Assembly: GCA_018136815.1 (NCBI GenBank)
Contig: CM030933.1
Coordinates: 4,206,341 to 4,270,340 of the forward strand
Direction of reading: 5' to 3'
Origin: Isochrysis galbana
Lineage: Eukaryota > Haptophyta > Isochrysidales > Isochrysidaceae
Length of the DNA stretch: 64,000 nucleotides
The position numbers and the translations under genes are program-made. A model generated the notes under the pieces. It saw only the letters and a list, made by a program, of their open reading frames with translations. It made no database searches and had not been told where the DNA came from. Below, piece by piece: positions 1-10,392 of this stretch (position 1 is its first letter; each line of letters begins with the position of its first letter).

Positions 1-148
1 CATAGCCCGAGCGGCCGAGTTGAATGGGGGGCCCATGCGAGTCACGAGCCGGACCGTTCGTTCATTCATCGCAACCGGCAGTCGCCCGCAATGATTCATT
101 CAATGATCAATGATGCCAGGGGCAACTTTCTCACCTGCATTTGGGCAT

Positions 149-290
149 CGCCAGAAATGACTGTGGCGGTCGCGCTATCCTCTGGCAGGCCGTCATCGCC
201 ATCGCTACACGCGTAGATTTTGATCTTTCACGTAAACATGAACATGAAAAGCATAAAATTTCTTGTGAGTAGCTTGCCTCCCCCCTCCAC
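149..290. repeat. Dispersed repeat D, copy 1
   Basis: This stretch is clearly similar, in the same orientation, to 22900-23070. Shared blocks include CTGTGGCGG, CCGCCATCGCCATC-like text and the run CTTTCACGTAAACATGAA. It lies just downstream of the F-box/NHL gene's stop codon. No terminal repeats or target duplication were seen, so the element class is unknown. Nothing else was recognised in 1-397. Confidence 0.75.
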
Positions 291-397
291 TTCTCACTGA
301 GGAAGAGTGAGTGTCCGGGTCTAATACTGGGCTGGAGCGAAGCCCTTGACCGCTCCAACCCGCCGTACCGCGTTGACCAACAAGCTACGCTCAAGTT

Positions 398-2255
398 CTA
401 TGCCTGGCCTCCAATATCGCCAGTGCACATTGCCTTCCCAACAAGGAACCCACTCTCTTTAGGTTCCCCCCCGTACGGATGGTTGTTCCCACCGCCATGT
501 TGGAACACGTTCGGCAGGCCCGCGTCGACCTCCGAAGGCGGGGGGCATTCGCTGAGTCGTAGGAGGTGCAAGCGGTGGAGGTCAAACTGCGCGATGAAGA
601 TCGATCGGCCGTCAGCGGAGGCTGCGATGCCGGTCGGGGCACCTCCACCGGGAAGAGCTAGGATTTGCAACGGGGCGCCACCGAGCGTCAGCACCTTGCG
701 TGGCCAAGGAGCACACAAGTGAGGAAAGTTGAACAGCCACGTTCGCTCAGGCTCAGAGCAGTTGCTAGGACGGGGAGGCAAGTCTGTAGAGCAAATACTG
801 TGGACTCTGCGGCGCAGCGGTCGCTTCAAGCGGTCCACGCCCTCAACGAGACGATCTGCTATCAAGACTCGCCGCCACCAAGCTCTATGTGGCACAACCG
901 ACCTGCACGCGCCGTCCCTCAAACTCGGATACAATGAGGCGGGAGTTGGCCACAGCAGTGTCATAAGGTCCGCAGAAGCAGCCTGGCGCTCGGCCCTCGC
1001 CGCCGATGATCCGTGCTGGTTGGAGCACGAATTCAGGGAGAAGGCCATCATGGACGGATGAGCCCGACGGCGCAAATGCGCCACCTCCCATGCTGGGCGC
1101 TCCATAGGGTGCGATGTTGCTCGCCACCGCTCGCGGTGGTGCAAGTGAGCGTTGGCTCAGATCAAAGATCTGCAGCACAATGTGGCAAGGGTGAATGCTG
1201 CACGGGGGAGCTGGGCAATATGGAGATCTGCGCTCAACTAGCATGCATGCAAACAAGTTCGAACCTGCAGCCTATTGTTCCCGCGGTCAGCGACAATCAG
1301 CTCTCCATCATATATGGTCAGTCCCCGCGGATGATCAAGTTCGCCGGGCGCAGGACCGTATCTGCCCCAGCATCGTAGGAGAAATCCGCTACCACAGCCA
1401 TCAACCTCGACAATGCGGTGCATCCGTGAATCAGCAAAGAACACAGATTGGCCGTCTTCTGAGATCGCCAAACCATACCTAATGACGTTTGCACAGGGGA
1501 AAGCCAAGAGTTCGGCTTCGATCCTAACGCATCAAGATGCTGGAGGTGCCACGACCACGAATCAGTTAGATCAGCGACATTAAGTGTGCGCACAGAAGTG
1601 GACCTCGCAAGTCCAGCAGGACAAAGGGCTGGGGTCGGGGCATTGCGCACGGTTGCTTGATGTTCCGGACGTCGCCACACGGTTGCTCAAGCCTGGACGC
1701 ACCCGCACGCGGCGGTGCGGCGCCGGCCTCGAGACTCAGTCTCGCAATGCGGCCGGAGCCGCAGTCCGCGACCAGAAGGTTGCCATCGTCGGGCGCGACA
1801 GCAATCCCCGTTGGCCTGCAGAAGCGCCCGCCGAGTGGGCCGCCCTCCGACCCAAGGCAGCACCTATGCGACAGCTGCTTGGGCTCAAAGACGGACAGTC
1901 GCCCGTTGCCATGTTCGGAGACAATGACGTCACCCGACTGTGCGCCACATTTCTGCCCATCCGCATGGCCAGGTGGCACGACTGTGAGGAAGCAAGGCCA
2001 GCGCAACTGTCCGGGCCCATCTCCCATCTGCCTTGTGAACCATGAGGAGCCGCCGGCCGCCTCTCTCCACTCGGCGCCGACCGAACGGAGGGGCGAAAGT
2101 ACGGCCCACTCGGTCACCTTGGCGCAGATCAAGCCGCGCCACTGCTTGCATACACGACAGAGCGGGAGCATCGCACGGAGGCCGAGCCGTCCAAGCAGCA
2201 GGCCCAGGAGCTCATCAGGCAGCGTCTTGATTCCTGGCGCTTCTTCGGTCTGCAT
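398..2255 (-). CDS. F-box protein with NHL-type beta-propeller repeats
   Basis: Four exons are proposed: 1681-2255, 1265-1523, 903-1169 and 398-694. Phases agree throughout and the product is 465 aa. Residues ~11-45 form an F-box (LPDELLGLLLGRL, then CRVCKQWRGL). The rest consists of NHL-like blades: a P-x-G-I/L segment followed by LLVADCGSGRI, ELIVADRGNNRL, SVFFADSRMHRI or IFIAQFDLHRL. F-box proteins act as substrate receptors of SCF ubiquitin ligases, and the propeller would be the substrate-binding part; both are inferred from family knowledge. The ATG at 2255 is the first Met just before the F-box. The first donor is ambiguous: a second GT with the same phase sits 30 nt further on (exon end 1651). 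The last acceptor is AAG rather than CAG/TAG. The family is confident; the exact exon edges are less so. Confidence 0.75.
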
Positions 2256-3171
2256 CGGGCGAGGAGAAGGAGGATGGCCGACCGAGTGTGAAGTGGAGTG
2301 CGCGCACGCGCGCTTGGCAGTGTGCAGCAGGGTTCGAGAAGGCCGTAGAGTGCGAGAGGGGGCTGCCGCCGCCACCACCGCTGGACGGCCGGCAGCGAGT
2401 GGGGGCTGGGGAGGGGGGGCGGCGGGGGGGGGAGCTGGGGAAGCGGGGCTTAAAATAATCTTCTAATCCGAGTCGAGATGTTTCCGCCGCCGTCTGTGCT
2501 CTGTGCCGCCTGTGCCGCCTCATCCTCATCGTCCTCCAGGTCATGCACAGGGCACAGCTGCACCGTGCTAGTCGCCTTCTTACCGCGCTGCACGCAGATC
2601 ACGTGCAGCGCAGGCGGGGAAGCCTCAGGTGCCGCTTCAGCCGCGCCACCACACCCATCCCCTCCCTGGGCCTCCATGCCTCCATCCACCCCCCACGGAC
2701 CACGGATCACCGAACTCCCATGCCCCATACATGGAGCGAAGGCCTGCAGAGGCGGGCAGGTGGGCAGCCAGCGCGCCCGGCACCCGCCGTCTCGCGCAAG
2801 AGTTAGAAAACCTTTAGAACCACCTTAAGTTAGCGGAGGTGAACGGCAACGGAGCAGCGATAAGCAGCGAGACCGCCACCTCGCGCGCCACCACAAGAAC
2901 ACCACCACAAGAACAAGACCCCCCAAGAGGCCTGAACCAGACCCCTCTCCCCAAGCCCCAAACAAGCGAGGCCCAAAGAAATGATGAATATAGTAAAACC
3001 TGGAACATGGCAAAAAATGCATAGTAACTCACCCGTCACCGTGGGCTTCCCCGGTCCCTCAGTGCTCGCCCCCCACCTGCCCCGGATGAGCCATACATCT
3101 CATGCTACATCTCATCTGCCACTCAAACCCTGTCACACCACAGCCACAGCTCCACTCAGCCTACCACACAG
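2256..3171. other. Intergenic, no supported gene
   Basis: This stretch contains G-rich low-complexity DNA at ~2400-2445 and several short open frames with no domain signal or splice support. It presumably includes the promoter of the minus-strand F-box/NHL gene. Confidence 0.5.
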
Positions 3172-3345
3172 CCCTCCTCTTGCTCGCCCTCGCCTTTTGC
3201 CGCTCGCTCGATGTCGCTCTCGCCGCCGAGCCCGGGCGCGCTGCGAGCTGCGAGCCCGTTCTTGGTCATCAGCCCTGTGCCCGACCCGCGCCGTTTATCG
3301 AATAACCAGGAACCGCCCAGCCACCCACGCCCATCGCGCGCGACG
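3172..3345. repeat. Dispersed repeats E and F, first copies
   Basis: Part E (3172-3226) matches 24321-24378 in the same orientation, including TCGCTCGATGTCGCTCTCGC. In both places that ATG opens a short Ser/Pro-rich frame beginning MSLSPPS. Part F (3227-3345) matches 5887-6010 in the same orientation, sharing AGCCCGTTCTTGGTCAT and TATCGAATAACC with a few differences. The two F copies flank the hAT block. E looks like the 5' part of a retroelement frame, but that is inference. Confidence 0.7.
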
Positions 3346-4026
3346 CGCCCGAAAGCCGTGTCGAAATCGGCAGCCGCGGCGCCCCAAAGCACGCGCGCTA
3401 ACGTCCGCCACCGGAGGCTTGGAGAGCTGTCGCCCTTGCCGCATCGCCCTTTGTTCGCTGCCGCTCTGAGGCCCTCGTTCGGATGCCGACATCGCTCCGC
3501 TCTCTAGTAGAATTTGTTGTCACCTCCGGTGAGTTCTGACCGTCTCGCCCCTCGTTTCGTTGGTTCTACGCTCGTTTTCGTTATTTCTGTCGCTACTTTG
3601 TCGCGCCGTCCAGTTCCCCCGCGGTCGCCGAATTATTCCCTCCGCGGCCGCCGAACAGTTCCCCCCGCGCGGAGCTCTCTTGATTTCTGTCGGCAAGCCA
3701 TCATCTTGCCCACGAAAATCGCCTTGCGAAATCACTGACTTGACCTCCCCGAAGCAAATGTTACGGGGCCCAACCCTCACCTTGATTGATTGCAACCTTT
3801 AGTTGACTAACTAATGACTACGACTTCGGCAAAAATGCTCTATTCAAGCCTTGACTCGTGCTTGGGCTGACTATTCAAGGCTTGAATAACAATACTAAGA
3901 CGTGGCTAACATATCGCCATTAAGTTGACTACAAGCAGCTACCACACACGCGCGCACACGCATGTGCACGCACGTACGTACAAGTCGAGCCACAACCACA
4001 GCAGACAGCAAGACACAGCGACGCGG
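3346..4026. other. Intergenic, between repeat F and the hAT fragment
   Basis: No convincing gene is present. 3600-3800 holds short GC-rich open frames on both strands without any family signal. 3810-3915 is AT-richer and contains a near-duplicated phrase around TATTCAAG and CTTGA. 3925-4026 is rich in CA/CACA. Confidence 0.4.
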
Positions 4027-4170
4027 TCAGGCCTCCTCCTCCCTAAGCGCCCTCCCAGCCTTACGAAACTTGGCAAAATATCTCGCGCGAATGGCTGCCA
4101 CGGATGGCATGGAAGTGTTCTTGTTGAAATGGATGCGCGTGAACATGGCCAATGTCTCGGGCATCATGTT

Positions 4171-5075
4171 CAAGGCTAGGGCTGAGTTGAGCCCGTTAAC
4201 AAGGTAATATCATTAATACCCAGTAATGGGCAACATCTGACCTGTTAACACCCAGCCCAAAACTAAACCTGTTAATGTGCTGAGTTTGGGCCCTCTGAGA
4301 AACTCAAAATTGCCCGTTATTGTACCATTAATGGGCACTTGTGGGAGGGGATCCGAGCACCAGCAGTTGACCTCGCGTTGGGCGCTGGAGGCATAGGAGC
4401 GTTCAGAGCGGCCGCGCTCCGCGCGCACCACCAACTTATCGAAATGTAGATAGTAACTATAGATGGTACATAGATAGCATTCATCCTCTTATGAGCACTA
4501 CACACTACACTATGCACGAGAGCCACACACCAAGACACCACACACGCCGTGTGCCATGTCGATATCACTCGGTGTTCCGACTAGCAAACAAAGACGCCTC
4601 TTCTAGAGTAGTATCCTTCGCAGATTTTTGTAGATCACCGTGCATTTTCCCTGCGGCCGAGAACACACGCTCAACCCCTGCGGTCAACGCCGGCGAAGCT
4701 AGGAATTGCTTGGCCATTTTCGCGCCTTGCGCTTCGATGGCGGTCCGCGCTTACGCGCTTACCCATGAGCGCGTCGGCGTCGGGGGGGGGAAGCGCAGGG
4801 CGCAGGTGGGGGGGGGGGGGACAGCTCCCGGCGTCGGGGGGCGGTGGGAGGGGAGAGGGGAGGGGGGAAGGGAATCCCCCCCCAAACATGTATTCCAACG
4901 TTGGGGTAACAGCTTGTAATGGGTTTAACCTGTTAATGGCCACGAACAGGGTATTAACACCCCTAAAACAACCTGTTAACACCCAGAAAAATACTCAACC
5001 TGTTAATGTGCTGACCTCGAAAAACTACTAATGGGTTTCCAAAAACTTGCCTGTTAATGGTCAGCCCTAGCCTTG
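4171..5075 (-). mobile_element. Non-autonomous hAT element (905 bp) with perfect TIRs and TSD
   Basis: Termini are perfect 15-bp inverted repeats, CAAGGCTAGGGCTGA at 4171-4185 and its complement at 5061-5075. They are flanked by a perfect 8-bp direct duplication ATCATGTT (4163-4170 and 5076-5083). Inside, minus-strand 4565-4745 still encodes a second, different hAT dimerisation domain (SPALTAGVERVFSAAGKMHG, stop at 4565), so this is a deletion derivative of an autonomous hAT. Subterminal CCTGTTAAYR-type motifs recur at both ends (4240-4285 and 4925-5060), as expected for transposase-binding sites. The target was the coding region of an older hAT transposase. The short TIRs and intact duplication suggest a fairly recent insertion. 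Confidence 0.93.
4565..4745 (-). pseudogene. C-terminal remnant of the inserted element's own hAT transposase
   Basis: This frame reads through the classic hAT dimerisation core (ERVFSAAGKM), followed by a short helix and a stop at 4565. Upstream of about 4750 it runs into G-rich low-complexity DNA (4783-4875), so the N-terminal and catalytic parts are missing. It is too short to be active. It identifies the family of the 4171-5075 element independently of its termini. Confidence 0.8.
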
Positions 5076-5156
5076 ATCATGTTCGGGTCCGAGATGGCAC
5101 CTGCGAGCGAGAAAATTTGCTCCACATTCGCCTCATGGTGAATGTGTGAGGCGCAC

Positions 5157-5172
5157 TCCTTAAATCCTTAAA
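5157..5172. repeat. 8-bp tandem duplication, probable transposon excision footprint
   Basis: TCCTTAAA occurs twice back to back (5157-5164, 5165-5172) inside the decayed hAT frame. Removing one copy puts the upstream segment (HFHVFK) in frame with the downstream dimerisation domain. Eight bases is the hAT target-duplication length, so this fits a visit and near-precise excision of a hAT element. Replication slippage is the alternative. Confidence 0.6.
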
Positions 5173-5886
5173 CACATGGAAATGCAACGGAAAGCGGTCG
5201 CGCAAGGCCCACATCATCGCGAACTCGTTGAGCACACCATCGTCGTCGAAGAAAGGTTTGATGCACTCGTGCCCGAGAAGCTTCCATTCCGTTGCCTCGT
5301 CGCAGACGGCATCCGCTGTCACCGGCGGGATAGCTAACGTGCTAGGGACGCCGTCCTCGAGCTCGAGTCCCGAATCGTCAGATTCATCGAGAATGAGCCT
5401 CCTCTTCTTCTTCAGCCTCGGCGACTCTCTGGACTTCTGGTTCTTCATTCCGACCAGGCTTGAAGCATCGCGCAACATCTTCAAGTACAACGCTTTCGCG
5501 ACGTCGCATTGGCGCGGAGTCATCCATCGGTCGATGCGCTTCTGCTTGGACATGTACGCGAGCACCATTCGAGTGTTACATGGGCGATCGACGAACAAAC
5601 GGTTGTTCAGCTCCTCAGCAAGAATCTTGCGCGCTGTGGCGACCATCGGTATCACATCAGCCCAATCAACGGTTTCCACCTTACGCTCACGGTCTTTCAA
5701 TGCGAGAGTTGGGGGCAATTTCTGGATCCTCCAAGCTGCTGGTTGCGTTGGACGCTTGACGAAGAGAGTGGCAGAGCATCATCGATTGCGCTCCAGTTAT
5801 GTGGCCCTTATGCTCACACGCCTCTTTAACTTCGAAACAACGGTGCAAGAAGGCCTCTAGCTGCAACGAATCGTCCCAACTTCGAA

Positions 5887-6042
5887 CCGAGCCCGGGCGC
5901 GCGCTGCGGCAGCCCGTTCTTGGTCATTAGCCCTGTGCCCGGCGCCCGGCCCGCGCCGTATATCGAATAACCGGGAACCGCCCAGCCAGCCACGCCAATG
6001 GCGCGCGACGCGCAGCTTATAAATCACTGTTTGACCGCCCTA
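5887..6042. repeat. Repeat F copy 2, followed by a shared 27-bp element end
   Basis: 5887-6010 repeats 3227-3345 in direct orientation. Directly after it, 6016-6042 is identical over 27 bp to 42727-42753, and 18 bp of it (CACTGTTTGACCGCCCTA) recur at 28519-28536. The shared end probably marks the terminus of a dispersed element whose other end was not identified. Confidence 0.65.
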
Positions 6043-6665
6043 TTGACGGGTTGACGGGTTTTAGGTGTTCACTTCAAGGTCAAGGTTGCATTCTTTAGCC
6101 CCTATGGGCCCAATGGGCTATGGGGCGAGCGCGCAATGGTGTAAAAATGGCAGGTGGCCGCTACCCCTCCGACCCGCAAAGTTGAGGGGCAAACCTACTT
6201 TCATACTTTTATAGCCCAAAATAGGCGGGGGTAGCACGACAGAAAAAGGAACTTCAAGTTGCACCTTCTAAGCGCCAACAACTAGCAATCAACACAAAGC
6301 GCATTCAAGCAAACATATGGCACACGCCAACACACGAGACGAGGTAGATGCATGGCGCGAGGCAAATGAGAGTGAGAGTGAGAGAAAATGTCCGAGTCTT
6401 CATCTACAATGCATAATACAGCTCAAGACTCACAGTCACGCATAGCACAACCTTGCCCGCTAGTGAAAGGCTGGTGCCCTACAGCTCATTGCTTCCTAAC
6501 AACACACGCAACACGATATGCGGCCCGAGTGCCGAGTGCTTCTTCAACATCTAGGCCTCGCACACCACAGAACCGTAGTAGGAGCCACCAAGTTCCACCC
6601 GCAGCCTGCCCTATGTAGTCAGGGCGGCCTAGCGATAGCGGACTGAACGTTGCCCGAAGTAAAGC
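6043..6665. other. Intergenic, downstream of the E1 gene
   Basis: No gene was recognised. 6365-6386 is a short GAGAGT run. The right part should hold the 3' UTR and poly(A) region of the minus-strand E1 dehydrogenase gene ending at 6666. Confidence 0.4.
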
Positions 6666-9593
6666 TCACGGACACGCAAGTTCCTTAATTGCCTTGAGAA
6701 GATCCTGACCGCGTTGGACAACTGCGGCCTCGAGGGAGTGGCCGAACGGGACTGGAGCGTCGCTCATAGCTAGCCTATGCACAGGCTTGTCGAGCATGTC
6801 AAAGAGTTGCTCGCCGATGGTTGCCGAAACTGTTGCGCCGACGCCTCCGGTGCGGGTACTTTCGTCGAGGATGAGCACCCGATGAGTGCGTGCCAACGAC
6901 GCGCGGATGGTGTCGAGGTCGAGAGGTTTGAGACAGCGCATCTCCACCAAATCTATGTCGATCCCAGTGCCGCGGATTTCTCCAAGGATGTCCTGAGCCT
7001 CCTTGACGCCGTGCAGGTACGTTAACACGGTCACCGCTTTACGTGCCTCCACGGCCTCGTCCGACGCCCTCTCGAGTAACACGCACTTATGGATGGGCGC
7101 ACACTCGCCCAACTTGACACGACCCTTGGGCCCCTCCATCCGCTGGACCGGGAGGAAAAGGAAACATGGGGAGTCGTCTCGGATCATTGACTTCATCATG
7201 CCGTATGCCGCGTCTGGAGTGGCAGCGGTGCCAATTTTCAGGCCCGGGATCGCCATCACGTACGCGTGGAAGGGCTGCGAGTGCTGTGCGCCAAACGCCT
7301 GGCCTGGCGCCTCGCCACCGGCACCCACCACCGTGAGTGGCACCTTCATCTGCCCGCCGCTGGTGGAGTAGGTGTTGGCCGCCGTCGAGAGCTCGGGCAC
7401 GCCATAGATGGCAAAGTCCGCATGCATCATCTCGACGATTGGCCGGTAGCCGTTAAGCGCCTCACCGAGAGCCTTGCCGAGGAAGTGACCCTCATTGATG
7501 ATCTCATCCGCCGCGCGCAAGCTACCAAAGGTTTGCTGCGTCATCTTGGGGATCGAGTAGGCGGAGCCAACTTGGAGGTCTTCGGCGTGGCAGACGGTCG
7601 TCGGGTCGCGTAGCATCTCTTCGAGGACCGCTAAATTCACAGCCCCAGAAATGGTGAGCTCACCGAGGCGGGCGAGGGCGTGGAGTGAGGCAATGTGTTT
7701 CTTACACGCCATGAGGGCTGCCACATCGCATGTCTTGCGAGTGACCTCGACTGCGTCAGCAGCGGCAGGGCGGGTGTTGTAGTCCGTGCCTGGCGTATCA
7801 GGGTACTCCAGCTGCTCAGCAAGTTCCGCTGGCGGCTCAGGCGAATTGCTCGCAAAGGCGAGCGCGTGGTCGACCATCAGTCGAGCCCTCTCCTTTTGGG
7901 CAGCTAGATCAAGTCCCTTCGCCATGGGTGACTCCTCAAACAATTTGATGGGATCAGCAAAATTGTGCGCCCATTTGCGCTCGGCCTTGCGGCCGCGTTC
8001 GATCTCCGGATCAGTCGGCGAGTGCCCTGCCAGGCGGTAAGTATGCACCTGAAGAATGGCGGGGCCACATGTGCGCACGTAGTCCACAACAGCACGGCCG
8101 GCCTTAAGCGTCAGGTCCACCTGCTCGCCGTCCACTCGCAGCCCAGGCACGCCATAGTGCTGCCCCTGCAAGAAGACGGCGTTACTGGCCGAGACATCAT
8201 GCGTGAAGGTGTTAATGGCCCGGCCATTGTCGATTACGACGAAGAGGATCGGCAATTTCTCCTTTGCAGCCGCGTTGAGGCACTCGGCCATCCTTCCATT
8301 TTGCGCGCCGCCGTCACCGATGAAGACAACTGCGATCCGGTCGTCGTCAATCATACCTTCAGGGTCAAGCCGCCGATCGAGTAAGATAGAGCGTGCTGCC
8401 CCGACAGCATAAGGCAACTGCTCAGCCACAAGCGCCCAACCGCCATGGAAGTAAGTCGCCTTATCGAAGATGTGCATCGTGCCACCTGCGCCGCGGCATG
8501 TGCCATCTGCCTTGCCGTAGATCTCAGCCATCACCCTATCAGGCGAGACGCCTGAGGCGATCGCATGTGTATGTTCCTGTTATCAGATGGGGGGCACGTG
8601 TTTGCGTCGGCGAGCAGCACGACGGCAGGGATGGATGGTCAATCACCAGAAACTCCCTTGGCCATTGGCGCAAGAGAAATGCGAGATTATTCGGGTCGCA
8701 GAGGGCGGAAGTGGGTGCGGGCTGCTTCATCGACCTTCTTCGAAGGGCGTATTGTGAACATGAGGTGTTGGCTTGGCTCGACCATGAGCGACGATGTGGA
8801 TGAACGACGGTGACGATGAGAGTTCAACGGCCGCCTAGAGGGTGGTCTAGTCATGATGGAGACAAACCTGCCCCCTTGCGCTCACAAAATCACCGGATGG
8901 CGACATTCGGCGTGGTGGGCTTCTGATTTTTGTGGCATACCCGATAATAGGAATATTTCTTATCCTTTAGCTTGATGATGTCTGCAATCAGGGCAGGAAT
9001 CGCCTCCTGCCCATTGTCCGTGTGCATAAAGCCTTGGATCTTGCCCTCCTTGAAGGCGTTGTGGCATGACTCCTCGAACTGGCGAGAGAGCTGCATGATG
9101 CTGTACGCCTGTGGTACAAACCAGAAGCGTGATTGTGAGGCGAGAAGGCGACACGATGCAAGTGGCCGTGGCTTGCGTAGAGTGGACGGCAAGAACTATG
9201 AGCTGATCAGGCGTGAGTTTCCTCGTCGGGAGGAATCGAGGACTCAAGGGTTTTTCAGGACACATCGGCACTGATCAAGACGATGTGGCGCTGAAGATAG
9301 TGAGCAGATCTTGGCTGGGGTTCGAGCGACCCCATGATGCCGGATGGATGCCGGACGGTGGCGTGGCGTACTTTCAGCAAATCCTCCTTTGAGATGTGGT
9401 CGTACTTGCGGAGAGACACCTCCTGGAATCCGAAGACGTCGGCGAGCATTGAGCGCAGCTCTGCCCAATCGAGCCTAGGGGGTGGGCGCCGGCCCTTCTC
9501 GGCCAGGTCGTCGTCGTCCAAATCGTCAGCCATCGGGGTGTGGTGTCGGAGTTCGTCCATCAACTTCATCTTGCTCATGACGTCCGCGCTCAT
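6666..9593 (-). CDS. Fused alpha-beta E1 component of a thiamine-dependent 2-oxoacid dehydrogenase
   Basis: Three exons are proposed: 9372-9593, 8941-9108 and 6666-8576. All are phase 0 GT-AG and the product is 766 aa. The N-terminal half is an E1-alpha chain (MHTDNGQEAIPALIADI; GADG-type stretch EIYGKADGTCRGAGGTMHI; thiamine diphosphate motif GDGGAQNG ... DNGRAIN). The C-terminal half is an E1-beta chain (EALNGYRPIVEMMHADF; STSGGQMKVPLTV; GAQHSQPFHAY; LDESTRTGGVG). Alpha and beta are usually separate genes in eukaryotes; here they form one continuous frame. The enzyme would decarboxylate a 2-oxoacid (pyruvate, acetoin or branched-chain) and pass the acyl group to E2. The substrate cannot be set from sequence. 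The start at 9593 abuts a CT tract and gives no evident targeting leader, so an upstream leader exon may be missing. Confidence 0.85.
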
Positions 9594-9601
9594 CCTCGTC
9601 C

Positions 9602-9602
<1 letters not shown>

Positions 9603-9650
<48 letters not shown>

Positions 9651-9980
9651 CCCCCCCCCCCCCCCCCTCCTCTCTCTCTCTCTTTCTTTCTCTCTGTAAT
9701 CTCTCTCTCTCTCCCTCCCTCTCTCCCTCTCCCTCCCTCGCTCCCTCTCCTCTTATCTCCCTCTCCTATGTATGGATCTCATCGAGTCCCCCCCCCCCCC
9801 CCCACGCACAGAAAGGCGCGCAGCAAGCCCCTTCTCTCTCCCCCATCCCCCCTTCTTCCCCTTCACCTCGCGTCGTCCGCCCGCTCGTCTCCCGCCAAGA
9901 GTTGCCCCCCCAGCCAGAGTCCTCCACGCAGTCCGTCAAGCCAGGGCCGGGAGGGGGGGGGGGGGGGGGGGGGGGGGGAA
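9603..9980. repeat. (CT)n, poly-C and poly-G tracts upstream of the E1 gene
   Basis: A (CT)n run at 9603-9649 leads into a C run to 9667. More pyrimidine repeats follow to ~9770, then a C run at 9789-9804 and a G run at 9953-9978. Frames spelling SLSLSL or PPPP here are repeat artefacts. Nothing recognisable was found in 9980-10390. Confidence 0.85.
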
Positions 9981-10392
9981 CGGACCGGACCGGAGGGGAG
10001 CCACGGCCTTCAGCAAGTAGGAGAGGAGGTCTGAAGACTGTGAGGTATATTCCAGCAAAGTGCGCCCCAATTCCAGCAAATTGCCAGTAGGAAGGCGAAG
10101 GCAGCAAAACAAAAACAACTCGTGGGCACCGAGAGCTGAGAACCCGAGTTGGTCCCGTCCGTGAGTCGTCGTCGGTCTGCGAGAGTATGCCACCGATACC
10201 TAGGGTGCTCGCCGCGTCACTCTTATTCACGATGAGTTCCTTGTCGTCGGCTCACGGTGCGGGAAGCGGCAAGTATTGGACCCGAGAGCCGAGAGCCGAG
10301 GTGATGAGCTCGATCAGGCAGAAGGTGCGGGCCATCAAAAGTCCCGGTGCACCACCCAAATCAGGGAGAAATTATACCACCATATACATGCA

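Larger units (their letters stand above)
4027..5870 (-). pseudogene. Decayed hAT transposase interrupted by another hAT element
   Basis: Minus-strand frames between 5870 and 4027 encode a hAT-type transposase. The C-terminal dimerisation motif is visible just upstream of the insertion (EANVEQIFSLAGAISDPNM). It continues in the same frame on the other side of the 905-bp insert, ending in a basic tail (AKFRKAGRALREEEA, stop at 4027). An upstream segment (residues like KKKRRLILDESDDSG and LNEFAMMWALRDRFPLHF) is the region before the dimerisation domain. Three lesions are visible: the insertion at 4171-5075, an 8-bp tandem duplication at 5157-5172 that shifts frame, and a further frame change near 5705. 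hAT transposases cut and paste DNA with 8-bp target duplications. The element's own ends were not located. Confidence 0.85.
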
